64,000 nt of DNA from MVRV01 sp964646755 (GTDB taxonomy: Bacteria; Desulfobacterota; Syntrophia; Syntrophales; Smithellaceae), in NCBI GenBank assembly GCA_964646755.1, contig CAZYIE010000007.1:30955-94954 (forward strand), written 5' to 3'. Under the pieces are notes generated by a model, which saw nothing but the letters and a program-made list of their open reading frames with translations, searched no databases and was not told the DNA's origin. Positions 63,755 through 64,000 of this stretch are shown piece by piece; the first letter of the stretch is position 1, and each line of letters begins with the position of its first letter. The position numbers were made by a program, and so were the translations under genes.

Positions 63755-64000
63755 ATGACTGAAATTGAAATTGGAAGAAACAAGCGCGCCAAGCGGGCTT
63801 ACGCCTTCGACGATGTTGCGATTGTTCCAACCAGAAGAACCCGCGACCCTAAAGACGTATCGACCGCTTGGTCAATCGATGCCTACCAATTTTCAATGCC
63901 AATTCTGGCAGCACCGATGGACTCTGTTGTTTCACCTGAGACGGCAATTGAAATTGGAAAACTTGGTGGACTGGGAGTTTTGGATCTTGAAGGTCTTTGG
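63755..64000 (+). CDS. guaB3: GuaB3-type IMP dehydrogenase family protein, partial at window end
   Basis: An 82-codon partial gene starting at ATG 63755 and running off the window. MTEIEIGRNKRAKRAYAFDD and PILAAPMDSVVSPETAIEIG match the start of GuaB3 family proteins, which in actinobacteria follow guaB directly. Deltaproteobacteria usually have guaA at this place. Codon use differs from the rest of the window. It is strong evidence of a foreign sequence joined here. Confidence 0.85.
   Translation, partial: MTEIEIGRNKRAKRAYAFDDVAIVPTRRTRDPKDVSTAWSIDAYQFSMPILAAPMDSVVSPETAIEIGKLGGLGVLDLEGLW

Noticed and set aside
1..64000. CRISPR array, rRNA operon, prophage or transposase
   Set aside because: No regularly spaced repeats, no rRNA-like stretches and no phage or transposase proteins were seen on either strand.

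Overview
The window looks like a draft scaffold from a Deltaproteobacterium (Desulfobacterota). A Syntrophales-like lineage is a guess from the overall gene set, not a measured placement. It is AT-rich and Gram-negative (lipoprotein N-acyltransferase, secretin, lytic transglycosylase). It holds three 10-N gaps that each break a gene, as expected of a metagenomic or short-read assembly.

Layout. (1) 257-11998: an MSHA-like type IV pilus locus in Vibrio msh order (I, J, K, L, M, E, G), then a membrane-anchored sigma54 activator, a sigma54-type -24/-12 promoter and two tandem major pilins. (2) 12061-14133, convergent: a multi-membrane-span plus TPR protein of the TMTC/DUF1736 kind, a candidate pilin glycosyltransferase. 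(3) 14350-30284: a surface-glycan cluster with two DegT-family aminotransferases, a separate Gfo/Idh dehydrogenase and acyltransferase plus a second fused version of the same pair, three methyltransferases, a DUF354 protein, a deacetylase, a flippase-like membrane protein, AsnB-type amidotransferase and a GT2. (4) 30536-31058: a toxin-antitoxin pair behind a consensus promoter. (5) 31103-35729: the missing msh half, namely minor pilins (C, D, O, P-like) and a large secreted lectin/BACON adhesin (MshQ-like). (6) 35730-37634: two toxin-antitoxin pairs and two toxin-antitoxin remnants, one cut by a palindromic repeat. (7) 37793-43552: tRNA-Leu, then tig-clpP-clpX-lon. (8) 43718-50346: tRNA-Val, tRNA-Asp, radical SAM, CorC-like, lnt, prfB (with its programmed +1 frameshift) and an mltD-like gene. 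(9) 50384-61209, minus strand: phoH-pgpH-ybeY, an M20 peptidase, an M16 peptidase pair, a radical SAM/B12 protein and a PilT-like ATPase. (10) 61393-63745: dtd, a DUF1285-like gene and guaB.

How it fits together: the msh genes build an envelope-spanning pilus machine, the sigma54 unit is placed to control the pilin genes, and the adhesin and minor pilins would cap the fibre. The glycan genes may supply sugars for the envelope or pilin.

The most important caution is the right end. From about 63550 the 3' end of guaB and the following guaB3 gene look actinobacterial, so the scaffold is probably chimeric there. I found no CRISPR array, rRNA, transposase or integrase.
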